Source: Nocardiopsis potens DSM 45234 (GTDB lineage Bacteria > Actinomycetota > Actinomycetes > Streptosporangiales > Streptosporangiaceae). Taken from it: DNA of 64,000 bases. Position numbers and translations under genes: made by a program. Shown here piece by piece: positions 25,816 to 33,228 of the stretch. Position 1 is the first letter of the stretch. Each line of letters opens with the position of its first letter. Below the pieces are notes generated by a model. It made no database searches. It was not told where the DNA came from and saw nothing but the letters and a program-made list of their open reading frames with translations. Location of the stretch: positions 57,751 through 121,750 of the forward strand of contig NZ_ANBB01000042.1 of the NCBI RefSeq assembly GCF_000341105.1. Reading direction: 5' to 3'.

Positions 25816-26856
25816 TCAGCCGACCTTCAGCCTCCGGACCACGTGGCGGGCGTCGCGGCCCACTCCGCGCAGGGTCGCCGAGGAGAAGCTGCGCTGGAAC
25901 TCCAGGCCCACATGGCCCAGGCCGGGCACGCGGGTGGACACCCCGCCCCGGTGCAGCGGAGCGCCCCGCCCGTCCAGGGCGCCGCTCCCCTCCAGGTAGT
26001 CCAGGGCGGGCCGGTACCCGGTGGCCAGGACGACGGTGTCGACCGGCTCGGCCTCCCCGTCGGCCCAGACGGCCTTGCCGCCCTCCAGGCGGGTGAACAC
26101 CTCCCGCCGGTCGGGGTTGCCCGAGGCGAACGCGGCCCGGTAGCGGCCGTCGTCGTTGACCAGGGTGGGACCCTTCTCCCAGATCCGGCGCAGCGGCGCG
26201 GAGTCCAGGCCGGAGCGGGCGAACCACCAGTGGACGTCGCGGCCCAGCGGGCGCTGGTCCGCCCAGGCCACCGGCGCCCTGCTGGCCAGGGTCACCCGGG
26301 CGGACCCGGCCAGCTCGGCGGCGATCTGCACCGCGGAGTTGCCGCCGCCCACGACCACCACCCGCTGCCCGGCGAACGGCTCGGGCGAGCGGTAGTCGGC
26401 GGCGTGCAGCACGGTACCGGTGAACTCGCCGAGACCGGGCAGGGCGGGGCGGTGCGGTCGGGTGAAGGCGCCGGTCGCGGTGATGGCGGCCGGGGCCTCG
26501 AACCGGTCCCCGCCGGCGGTGGCCGCGACCAGGGCGCCGCGCTCGCGGACCAGCGAGGTGACGCGGTGGCCGCAGCGGATGTCGGCGTCCAGCCCTTCGG
26601 CGTAGGCGCGCAGGTAGTCCACGACCTCGTCGCGGAGCGGGTAGCGCTCGGGGTCGCCGGGGAAGGGGCGTCCGGGCAGCGCGGAGAAGCGCGCCGGGGA
26701 GAACAGGACGAGGCCGTCGTAGTAGTGCGGCCAGGAGCCGCCGGTCTCACCGGCGGCCTCCAGCACCAGGGGGCGCACGCCCCGGGCGGCGGCCGCGTGG
26801 GCCGCCGCGAGCCCGGCCTGGCCGGCGCCGATGATCAGCAGGGGGACACGGGTCAT
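25816..26856 (-). CDS. flavin-dependent monooxygenase of the arsenic island (ArsO-like)
   Basis: A 346-residue single-component flavoprotein monooxygenase. FAD motif LLIIGAGQAGLAAAHAAAAR at the N-terminus, NADPH motif VVVVGGGNSAVQIAAEL at about residues 165-181, and ATGYRPALDYL near the end. Its place beside arsR, acr3, arsC and an arsR-arsN fusion fits the ArsO group of uncertain substrate found in arsenic islands. GAGGAG precedes the ATG at 26856, which overlaps the stop of the MFS gene (ATGA). It is last in a three-gene leftward operon. Confidence 0.83.
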   Translation of the reverse strand: MTRVPLLIIGAGQAGLAAAHAAAARGVRPLVLEAAGETGGSWPHYYDGLVLFSPARFSALPGRPFPGDPERYPLRDEVVDYLRAYAEGLDADIRCGHRVTSLVRERGALVAATAGGDRFEAPAAITATGAFTRPHRPALPGLGEFTGTVLHAADYRSPEPFAGQRVVVVGGGNSAVQIAAELAGSARVTLASRAPVAWADQRPLGRDVHWWFARSGLDSAPLRRIWEKGPTLVNDDGRYRAAFASGNPDRREVFTRLEGGKAVWADGEAEPVDTVVLATGYRPALDYLEGSGALDGRGAPLHRGGVSTRVPGLGHVGLEFQRSFSSATLRGVGRDARHVVRRLKVG

Positions 26857-28154
26857 CGAAACTCCTCGGGAACGGAGGACGCAGTGGGGGAAACGGGGGA
26901 TGGAGGGCCGGGTCGGCCGCGCGCCGCGCGGCCGCCCGGACCGGTCGCCGCCGCGAGCGCGCCCAGCGCGCCGATGGCGGCCAGGGCGGAGAACACGGCG
27001 GGGTAGCCGCCCAGCGGCACCGCCAGCGCCGCTCCGGCCCACGGGGCCAGGGCGACCGCCAGCATGATCGGGGTGTGCAGGACGCCGTTGAGCGCGGCGT
27101 AGCGCTCGGTGCCCCACCGGTCGGACACGGCGGTGGCCTGCAGCAGGGTCAGCACGCCGCGCACCGTTCCGGCCGCCAGCGCGACCACCAGGACCAGGGC
27201 GAACGGCCCGGCCACCAGGCCGAGCAGCCCGGTGGTGGCCGCGCACGCGGCGAGCACGGCGACCGTGCGGACCACCGGGGAGGTGCGGTGCTCCAGCGGC
27301 GCGTAGGCGAGCCGCCCCAGCACCTGGCCGAGGCCGCCGACGCCCAGCGCCCACGCGGCGGCCGCCGTGCCGTATCCGCGCTCCTCCAGCAGCGGCACCA
27401 GGTTCACCACGACCGCGTAGACCCCGAACGCCCCGAGCGTGAGGGCGGCGCTCAGCGCGAGGAACGGCCGCCCGCCCATGATGGCGCCCCTGCCCTCCCC
27501 TTCCTCCGCGGGGCGGGGCGGGCCGGTCGCGCCCCCAGCGGGCCGCCAGGGCGGGGTCGGGGCGAAGGCGTGCAGCGGCAGGACCACCAGTGCCAGGACC
27601 GCCGCCAGGGCCAGGTAGGCGCCGCGCCAGCCGAAGGCGTGCTCCAGCGCGGCCGTCGCGGGAGCGAAGACCGTGCTCGACAGGCCCGCGACGAGGGTCA
27701 GGGCGGTCAGCGCCGGCACGCGCCGAGGCCCGTACCAGCGGGTGATGGCGGCGAAGGCCGGCGGGTAGAACAGCCCTGCCATCGCCGCCCCCGCCGCCGC
27801 CCACGCAAGGAAGAAGGCCCACAGGGCGGGGGCGGCGGCGATGGCCGCGGTGGCGGGGACGGCCAGTGCGGCCGCGGCCGTCATCACCACCCGGGGCCCC
27901 GCCCGCTCCAGCCACCGGCCTACCGGGATCCCGCTGAGGCCGGCGACGACCTGGGAGAGCGAGAAGGCCGCCGTCACGGTGGTCGGCGACCACCCGGTGT
28001 CGGCCGCGATGGCCGGGGCCAGCACCGGGAAGGCGTAGAACAGCACCCCGTAGCCGGTGGTCACGGTGGTGCACAGGGCGGCCAGCGCCACCCGGTTCCG
28101 GAGCGGGGCGGCGGCCCGCGGGGTCGCGGCCGCCGCCCCGGCCCGGCGGCTCAC
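26853..28154 (-). CDS. MFS transporter in the arsenic island
   Basis: A 433-residue major-facilitator protein with about 12 membrane helices in two halves joined by a charged loop near residues 195-220. The motif GIPVGRWLERAGPRVVM fits the loop 2-3 MFS signature. By position between two arsenic-island flavoproteins it is likely an exporter of an arsenical, possibly an oxidised or organic form, but no sequence feature fixes the substrate. GTG 28154 overlaps the upstream stop (GTGA), so translation is coupled. Confidence 0.85.
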   Translation of the reverse strand: MSRRAGAAAATPRAAAPLRNRVALAALCTTVTTGYGVLFYAFPVLAPAIAADTGWSPTTVTAAFSLSQVVAGLSGIPVGRWLERAGPRVVMTAAAALAVPATAAIAAAPALWAFFLAWAAAGAAMAGLFYPPAFAAITRWYGPRRVPALTALTLVAGLSSTVFAPATAALEHAFGWRGAYLALAAVLALVVLPLHAFAPTPPWRPAGGATGPPRPAEEGEGRGAIMGGRPFLALSAALTLGAFGVYAVVVNLVPLLEERGYGTAAAAWALGVGGLGQVLGRLAYAPLEHRTSPVVRTVAVLAACAATTGLLGLVAGPFALVLVVALAAGTVRGVLTLLQATAVSDRWGTERYAALNGVLHTPIMLAVALAPWAGAALAVPLGGYPAVFSALAAIGALGALAAATGPGGRAARGRPGPPSPVSPTASSVPEEFR

Positions 28155-29509
28155 GTCTGCGGGGACGGGGCCGGGAGAACCACCTCCACCGGCTGCGGGC
28201 CCGCCGCGGTTCCGCAGCAGCCGCCCTCGGCGGCGGCCCCGGCCTCCTCCTGCTCCGCGTCGGGCAGGCCGGAGCCCTTGCACACCCCGGTCTCGGGCAG
28301 CACCAGCTCCACCCGCCCGGCGGCCTCGCGATCCCCGGCGATCTCGGCGGCGATGGAGCGGACCTGCTCGAACCCGGTCAGCGCCAGGAAGGTGGGGGCG
28401 CGGCCGTAGGACTTCATCCCGGCCAGGTAGAACCCGGGCTCGGGGTGGGAGAGCTCGGCGGCTCCGTGCGGGTAGACGGTGCCGCAGGAGTGCAGGTTCG
28501 GGTCGATCAGCGGGGCCAGCGCCACCGGCGCCTGCAGGGTCGCGTCCAGCCCCAGCCGGACCTCCGACAGCGGCGACAGGTCGGGGCGGAACCCGGTGAG
28601 CGCCACCACTTCGTCCACCGGATCCAGGGCGCGCCCGTCCTCGCCGACCAGGACCACACCGCCGTCGGTCGCGCGCACCTCGGCGGTGCGGAACCCGGTG
28701 ACCACCTCGATGTGCCCGGCCTCCACCGCCCTCCTGGCCCGCTCGCCCAGGGCTCCGCGCGCGGCGAGCCGGTCGGCGTCGCCGCCGCCGAAGGCGTCGC
28801 CCACCTCGCCCCGGCGCAGCACCCACACCGCGCGGGTGCCGGGCTCCTGCTCGGCGAGGCCGGCCAGCAGCACCAGCGCGGTCAGCGCCGAGTGCCCGCT
28901 GCCGGCCACGGCGGTGCGCCGCCCGGCGTGGCGGGCGCGCACCGCGCCGTCGGCGGTGTCGGGGACCCGGTAGGAGATCCGGTCCGCCGCCGCGGCCTCG
29001 CCCAGCGCGGGCAGGCCGTCGCCGCCGAGCGGGTTGGGCGAGCCCCAGGTGCCCGAGGCGTCGATGACGGCGCGGGCGAGGAGGCGCTCCTCGCGGCCGC
29101 CGGCGGTGCGCACCCGGACGGTGAACGGCTGCTCGTCGCGCCCGGCGTCGACCACCCGGTCCCGGCCGCGCCGGCTCACCCCGACCACTTCGGCGCCGAG
29201 GCGCACCCGCTCGCCGAGCGCCGCGGCCAGCGGTTCGAGGTAGTCCCGGACCCAGTCGGCGCCGGTGGGGTAGGCGTCGTCGGACGGGCGCCGCCACCCG
29301 GTGGCGGCGAGCAGCTTCTCCGCGGCCGGGGCGATGAGGTCCCGCCAGGTGGAGAAGAGCCGGACATGGCCCCACTCGGCGACCGCGGCCCCGGCGCGCT
29401 CCTCCTTCTCCAGCACCAGCACCGGCAGGCCGCGCTGCTCGGCCTCGGCCGCCGCGGCCAGCCCCACCGGGCCGGCCCCGATCACCACGACGGGAAGTTC
29501 CGCTGCCAT
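28151..29509 (-). CDS. FAD-dependent NAD(P)-binding oxidoreductase with C-terminal Cys pair
   Basis: A 452-residue flavoprotein. FAD motif VVVIGAGPVGLAAAAEAEQR (about 7-26), NAD(P) motif AVAGSGHSALTALVLLAGLA mid-protein, and FYLAGMKSYGRAPTFLALTG late. The C-terminal tail holds ETGVCKGSG and then EGGCCGTA, a vicinal Cys pair that is a plausible site for arsenite or another soft metal. Similar proteins occur in actinobacterial arsenic clusters next to an ArsR, without a settled function. AGAGG precedes the ATG at 29509. It is first in the leftward operon and divergent from the ArsR-ArsN fusion. Confidence 0.82.
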   Translation of the reverse strand: MAAELPVVVIGAGPVGLAAAAEAEQRGLPVLVLEKEERAGAAVAEWGHVRLFSTWRDLIAPAAEKLLAATGWRRPSDDAYPTGADWVRDYLEPLAAALGERVRLGAEVVGVSRRGRDRVVDAGRDEQPFTVRVRTAGGREERLLARAVIDASGTWGSPNPLGGDGLPALGEAAAADRISYRVPDTADGAVRARHAGRRTAVAGSGHSALTALVLLAGLAEQEPGTRAVWVLRRGEVGDAFGGGDADRLAARGALGERARRAVEAGHIEVVTGFRTAEVRATDGGVVLVGEDGRALDPVDEVVALTGFRPDLSPLSEVRLGLDATLQAPVALAPLIDPNLHSCGTVYPHGAAELSHPEPGFYLAGMKSYGRAPTFLALTGFEQVRSIAAEIAGDREAAGRVELVLPETGVCKGSGLPDAEQEEAGAAAEGGCCGTAAGPQPVEVVLPAPSPQT

Positions 29510-29520
29510 CACACACCTCT

Positions 29521-29596
29521 TCATCGAAGTTCGTCGATTGAGAAGGACTTTATCGACGGACATCGATGGACGCAACCATCGATGATGGTCGATAAT
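29521..29596. promoter_or_regulatory. divergent ars promoter with ArsR operator
   Basis: Rich in ATCGA/TCGAT half-sites. The clearest dyad is CATCGATGG (29561-29569) and CCATCGATG (29576-29584) around ACGCAA. Further half-sites lie at 29521-29541. GATAAT (29591-29596) is a -10 candidate 6 bases before the rightward ATG at 29603, consistent with a leaderless arsR-arsN message. Confidence 0.65.
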
Positions 29597-29602
29597 GGAG
29601 GC

Positions 29603-30466
29603 ATGAGCGTGACCACCCCGGCCCCCGCCGCACTGGAGCCCGACACCGCCGCGACCTACGCCTCCTGGTTCGCCTGCCTGGCCGAACCCACCCGGGTGCG
29701 CCTCCTGCACGCCATCGCAGCCCGACCGGGCGGCGCCACCGTGGGCGAACTGGCGGCGGCCCTGGAGATCGGCCAGCCCACCGTCTCCCACCACTTGCGC
29801 AAGCTCGCCGAGGTCGGCTTCGTGCTGCTGGAGAAGGCGGGCACCTCCACCCGGGTCGCCGTCAACCCCGCCTGCTGCACCGGCCTGCCGCACGCCGCCG
29901 ACGCGGTGATGGGCCTGCTCGCCTCCCGCCCCTGCTGCCCCACCGACCTGCCGGCCGGTGTGGAGGTGCGCCCCATGGCGGCCGGCGACCTCGACGCGGT
30001 GCGCCGGATCCACGCCGAAGGCATCGCCACCGGCGACGCCGCCTCCGAGAGCGAGGTCCCCGGGGCCGCCGAACCGGACTCCGCATGGCTGCCCGGGCAC
30101 CGCTGGGTCGCCGAGTCCGGCGGGAAGGTCGTCGGCTGGGCGGCCGCCGCGCCCGCCTCGACCCGGACGGCCTACTCCGGCGTCGCCGAGACCTCCGTCT
30201 ACGTCGCCGAGGGGGAGCGCGGCCGCGGGGTCGGCAAGGCCCTCATCCACCGCCAGGTCACCGAGGCCGACGCCGACGAAGGCCTGTGGACCCTGCAGGC
30301 CTCGGTCTTCCCGGAGAACAAGCCGGGCCTGGCCCTGCACCGCTCGGCCGGCTTCCGGACCGTCGGCGTCCGCGAACGCGTCGCCCGCCTCGACGGCGCC
30401 TGGCGCGACACCGTCCTGCTCGAACGGCGGAAGGGCGCCGCGGGCATGGGCTGCACCGCCTGCTGA
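29603..30466 (+). CDS. ArsR-family repressor fused to ArsN-like GNAT acetyltransferase
   Basis: A 287-residue two-domain protein. Residues 1-110 are a winged-helix ArsR repressor (EIGQPTVSHHLRKLAEVGFV as recognition region) with the Cys pairs NPACCTG and SRPCCP just after the wing, suited to As(III) binding. Residues about 118-287 form a GNAT domain with GERGRGVGKALI as the acetyl-CoA loop and NKPGLALHRSAGF, like phosphinothricin/arsinothricin N-acetyltransferases (ArsN). So sensing and detoxification of an arsenical amino acid are joined in one chain. It also ends in MGCTAC. GGAGG lies only one base from the ATG, so a leaderless start is more likely. Confidence 0.9.
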   Translation: MSVTTPAPAALEPDTAATYASWFACLAEPTRVRLLHAIAARPGGATVGELAAALEIGQPTVSHHLRKLAEVGFVLLEKAGTSTRVAVNPACCTGLPHAADAVMGLLASRPCCPTDLPAGVEVRPMAAGDLDAVRRIHAEGIATGDAASESEVPGAAEPDSAWLPGHRWVAESGGKVVGWAAAAPASTRTAYSGVAETSVYVAEGERGRGVGKALIHRQVTEADADEGLWTLQASVFPENKPGLALHRSAGFRTVGVRERVARLDGAWRDTVLLERRKGAAGMGCTAC

Positions 30467-30467
30467 A

Positions 30468-30493
30468 CCGCCTGCCGAGCGCGGAGCAGGCGG
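30468..30493 (+). terminator. weak hairpin after the ArsR-ArsN gene
   Basis: An 8-bp stem (30468-30475 with 30486-30493) with a 10-base loop directly past the stop codon, no T-tract. Confidence 0.4.
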
Positions 30494-30925
30494 ACGGGCC
30501 CCGCCACCGCTCGCCGCCCCGCCCCTCCCCGGAAAGGCGCACCGGGCACGGCACCGGGAGGTGAGGACGGCCCGCGCGCCCTGCGCCGGTGCGCCCCGCG
30601 CCCGCGGGAAAGGCACGGGCGCGGCCGGGCGGCCGTCCGCGGTGAGCCGTGCCCCGCACGGACAAGGCCGCCGAGACCGCCGCCCCCTCGTCGTCCGATC
30701 GGGTGACGGCCGCGTCGCCCGAACGGTCCCGCCGGTTCCCCCGGCCGTTCGACCCGCGGCCCGGCCCCGCCGACCAACCTGGTGAGCGTCGGCAACGGCC
30801 GGAGCGGAGTGCGGACGCGACCGCCCGCCCTGCCGGAAGTCCCGTCCCGGCGTCGCAAGGGGTGCCGCCGGGGCGGGGCGCCCCCGGCGCCGCCCGGGAC
30901 CGGGCGGCGGTGAGAGGAGGAAGCG
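30494..30925. other. intergenic, nothing recognisable
   Basis: About 430 GC-rich bases. Frames are open on both strands because of high GC, but they are Arg/Pro-rich with no ribosome-binding site. I see only short local dyads such as the CCGTGC/GCACGG pair near 30648-30662. Confidence 0.4.
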
Positions 30926-31690
30926 GTGAGACGACGCGCGGTGGTTCCGCTGCTGGCGGGCGCGCTACTGCTCGGGACGGCCTGCGCCGCCCCCGAGGAG
31001 CGGCCGGAGGAAGAGGCGGCGCAGGCCGCGCCGGAGGCGGCCCCGTCCGCCTCCCCGGCGGAGCCGGCCCCCTCCGAGCGGCCGATGAACGGCGACGAGG
31101 GCCGGCTGCGCGCCGCCGCCGAGGACGGCGACCTCGACGCCCTGCAGGAGGAACTGGACGCCGGGGTCGACGTCGACGCCCCCGACGACCAGGGCGAGAC
31201 CGCGCTGTTCCACGCCGTCGTGCAGGACCACGTCGAGGTCGCCGAGGCGCTGGTGGAGGCCGGCGCCGACCCCGACGCGCTCAACGAGGAGCACGACTCG
31301 CCGTTCCTGATGACCGGCGTCACCGGCAGCACCCGGATGCTCGACGCGCTGCTGGCCGCCGACCCCGACATCACCGAGGTCAACCGGGTGGGCGGCACCG
31401 CGCTCATCCCGGCCTGCGAACGCGGGCACACCGAGTACGTGCGGGCGATCCTGGAGCGGACCGACGTCGACGTCGACCACATGAACTCGCACGGCTGGAC
31501 CGCCCTGATCGAGGCGGTCATCTTCGGCGACGGGAGCTCCGACTACCAGGAGATCGTCCGGCTGCTGGTGGACGCCGGCGTGGACACCGACATCCCCGAC
31601 GGCGTCTGGGGCACCACCTCGCTCCAGCACGCCCGGGACCGGGGCTACACCGAGATCGCCGCCATCCTCACCGAGGCCGGAGCGTCCTGA
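30926..31690 (+). CDS. ankyrin-repeat lipoprotein
   Basis: A 254-residue secreted lipoprotein. The signal peptide begins MRRRAVVPLLAGALLLGTAC, with the lipobox LGTAC placing the lipidated Cys at residue 20. An acidic Pro/Ala linker runs to about residue 52. Then come five to six ankyrin repeats (ETALFHAVVQDHVEVAEALV, then GADPDALNEEH, GGTALIPACERGHTEYV, GWTALIEAVIFGDG and GVDTDIPDGVWG). Ankyrin repeats bind other proteins; a cell-surface binding or inhibitor role is inferred. GTG 30926 has AGAGGAGG upstream. Confidence 0.9.
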   Translation: MRRRAVVPLLAGALLLGTACAAPEERPEEEAAQAAPEAAPSASPAEPAPSERPMNGDEGRLRAAAEDGDLDALQEELDAGVDVDAPDDQGETALFHAVVQDHVEVAEALVEAGADPDALNEEHDSPFLMTGVTGSTRMLDALLAADPDITEVNRVGGTALIPACERGHTEYVRAILERTDVDVDHMNSHGWTALIEAVIFGDGSSDYQEIVRLLVDAGVDTDIPDGVWGTTSLQHARDRGYTEIAAILTEAGAS

Positions 31691-32204
31691 GCTGCTGCCC
31701 CCGCCCGCCGAAACCCGCCGCGACCCTTTCGGTGAGGCGGCCGGTCCGCCGGTACCTGCCGGAACCCGCCCGGGGCGGCGCCCGGCCCGCAGGGGAAGCG
31801 CCGGGGAGACGTGCCTGTGGCGCCGCCGGACCCAGACGGCCGCTTCCCGCTCGGATGTGAGAAGCTCCGCCGCCCCTGCGCCCACCCGCGTAGAGTCCGG
31901 GGAGTGCCCTTCCCCGCCCTGAGCGGAGGCCGGAAACACGGTCACGGGGAGGTGCTCCGGGCGGAAGCGGCAGCCCTGGTCCGACACCGCCGGCCGGAGC
32001 ACCGCGGCGAGCGGAGAACCTCGCCGACGATCCGTGCGGCCGGGACGGGCCCCCGCCCCGCCCGGGCCTCTTGCACCACCGGGACGCCTGAACCGTCCGG
32101 GGCGCCCGGGCAGCCCGGGATGCCCGGGCCGTCCGGAGCAGGGGTCTCCGCCGGAACGGGGGGGCGCGGCCGGGACCGTGCGGACCTCCCGCGCGGGTAT
32201 CGCC
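31691..32204. other. intergenic, nothing recognisable
   Basis: About 510 bases between a rightward and a leftward gene. It holds several CCCGGGC dyads (around 32108-32130) that could fold as terminators for either neighbour, but no gene with a start site and familiar sequence. Confidence 0.4.
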
Positions 32205-32546
32205 TCAGTCCTCCGCGCCGGAGAATTTCCTGGCCAGGTCGCGGTGGCGCTCGGCGGCCAGCTCGGCCTGCGCGGGGCCGATGATCGACCCGGGCATCCG
32301 GCTCAGCCGCTCGACCTGCTCGGCCAGGCGCAGGTGCTCGGCCTGCGCATGCTCGCGGCAGGGCAGGCAGGTGACGCTGTTCGGCTCCGCAGAGGTCCTC
32401 GTCCGGGGCACCTGCAGCCCGCACCCGGTGGCGACATGGCTCGGCAGGTCGCCGGCCAGCCCGAAGGAGGACGCCAGCATGTTGCGGACGGCGGCGTCGT
32501 CCTGCATCACCTTCGCCTGGACGTGTATGTGCGGATCGCCGTCCAT
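32205..32546 (-). CDS. small hypothetical protein with CxxC motif
   Basis: A 113-residue protein of unknown function. It contains GCGLQVP and then TCLPCREHA, three Cys in a spacing that could bind zinc, followed by an amphipathic helical C-terminal half (HAQAEHLRLAEQVERL). GAGGAGAGCGC right before the ATG strongly supports translation. No signal peptide or membrane helix. It stands alone between two gene-poor stretches. Confidence 0.65.
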   Translation of the reverse strand: MDGDPHIHVQAKVMQDDAAVRNMLASSFGLAGDLPSHVATGCGLQVPRTRTSAEPNSVTCLPCREHAQAEHLRLAEQVERLSRMPGSIIGPAQAELAAERHRDLARKFSGAED

Positions 32547-32694
32547 GCGCTCTCCTCACCGGGGGCCGGGGATCGGATCCGGTCGCGGACCGGACGGCAT
32601 GAGTCTGCCATGGGTTCCGGAGCACCGCCGGACCGCAGTGGCCGGTACGCCGAAGCCCCCGCTCACCGCCCCGCCGCCCTCGAGGAGGCAGCGG

Positions 32695-33010
32695 ATGTGC
32701 ACCACTCCGGCCGCCGCACTCCCGCCCATGACGGCGCGGCCGCGCCCGACCGGCGGCCTGTTCCCCTTCCCCTCCGTCCCGCCGGCCGGCACCGGAATCG
32801 GCGTCCCCGCGCCGGCCGGCGCCTTCGCCGACGAGCGCCCCGCCGGGTCTCGCCGCCGCCTACCACGAGGACGGACGGCGCCTCCCGGAACTCCGCTCCC
32901 TGCGGGCCCGCGTCCACGGCGGCCTCGGCCGCATACTGCTCCGAGAACGCCTCGGCGCCATGTTCTGGAGGACCACCGCCGCCGGAGCGCGCTCTACCGG
33001 GCCCATCACG
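32695..33010 (+). pseudogene. possible frameshifted remnant of an unknown gene
   Basis: GAGGAGGCAGCGG precedes an ATG at 32695. The first ~50 codons (beginning MCTTPAAALPPM) end in G or C at nearly every third position, as real genes here do. Near 32840 the coding signal moves to another frame, which reads GLAAAYHEDGRRLPELRSLR and then LGRILLRERLGAMFW. A single-base indel would join the two parts. No natural 3' end is seen, so the gene seems truncated by the neighbouring propeller gene. I recognise no family. Confidence 0.3.
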
Positions 33011-33228
33011 GGTACTGCGGGCGCGAAGCACGGCTCTCCGGTCCCGCGCGGACCGGGCACGGCCGGGCGGCTGATCCCGGTCCGGCGGACCGGCCGCCTC
33101 GGCCGGCTGCGGGGAAGGCGTCCGGAGTCCGGTCTCCGGAGCCTTCCCGGGGGAACGGGGAACCGGAACCCGGGCGGGGGAGGAGCACGGCCCGGAGGTC
33201 CCCCGCGCCGCCTTCCGGTCCCGCCCCG

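Noticed and set aside
30494..30925. Open frames on both strands between the ArsR-ArsN gene and the ankyrin lipoprotein
   Set aside because: Low-complexity Arg/Pro translation, no start signals and no recognisable family.
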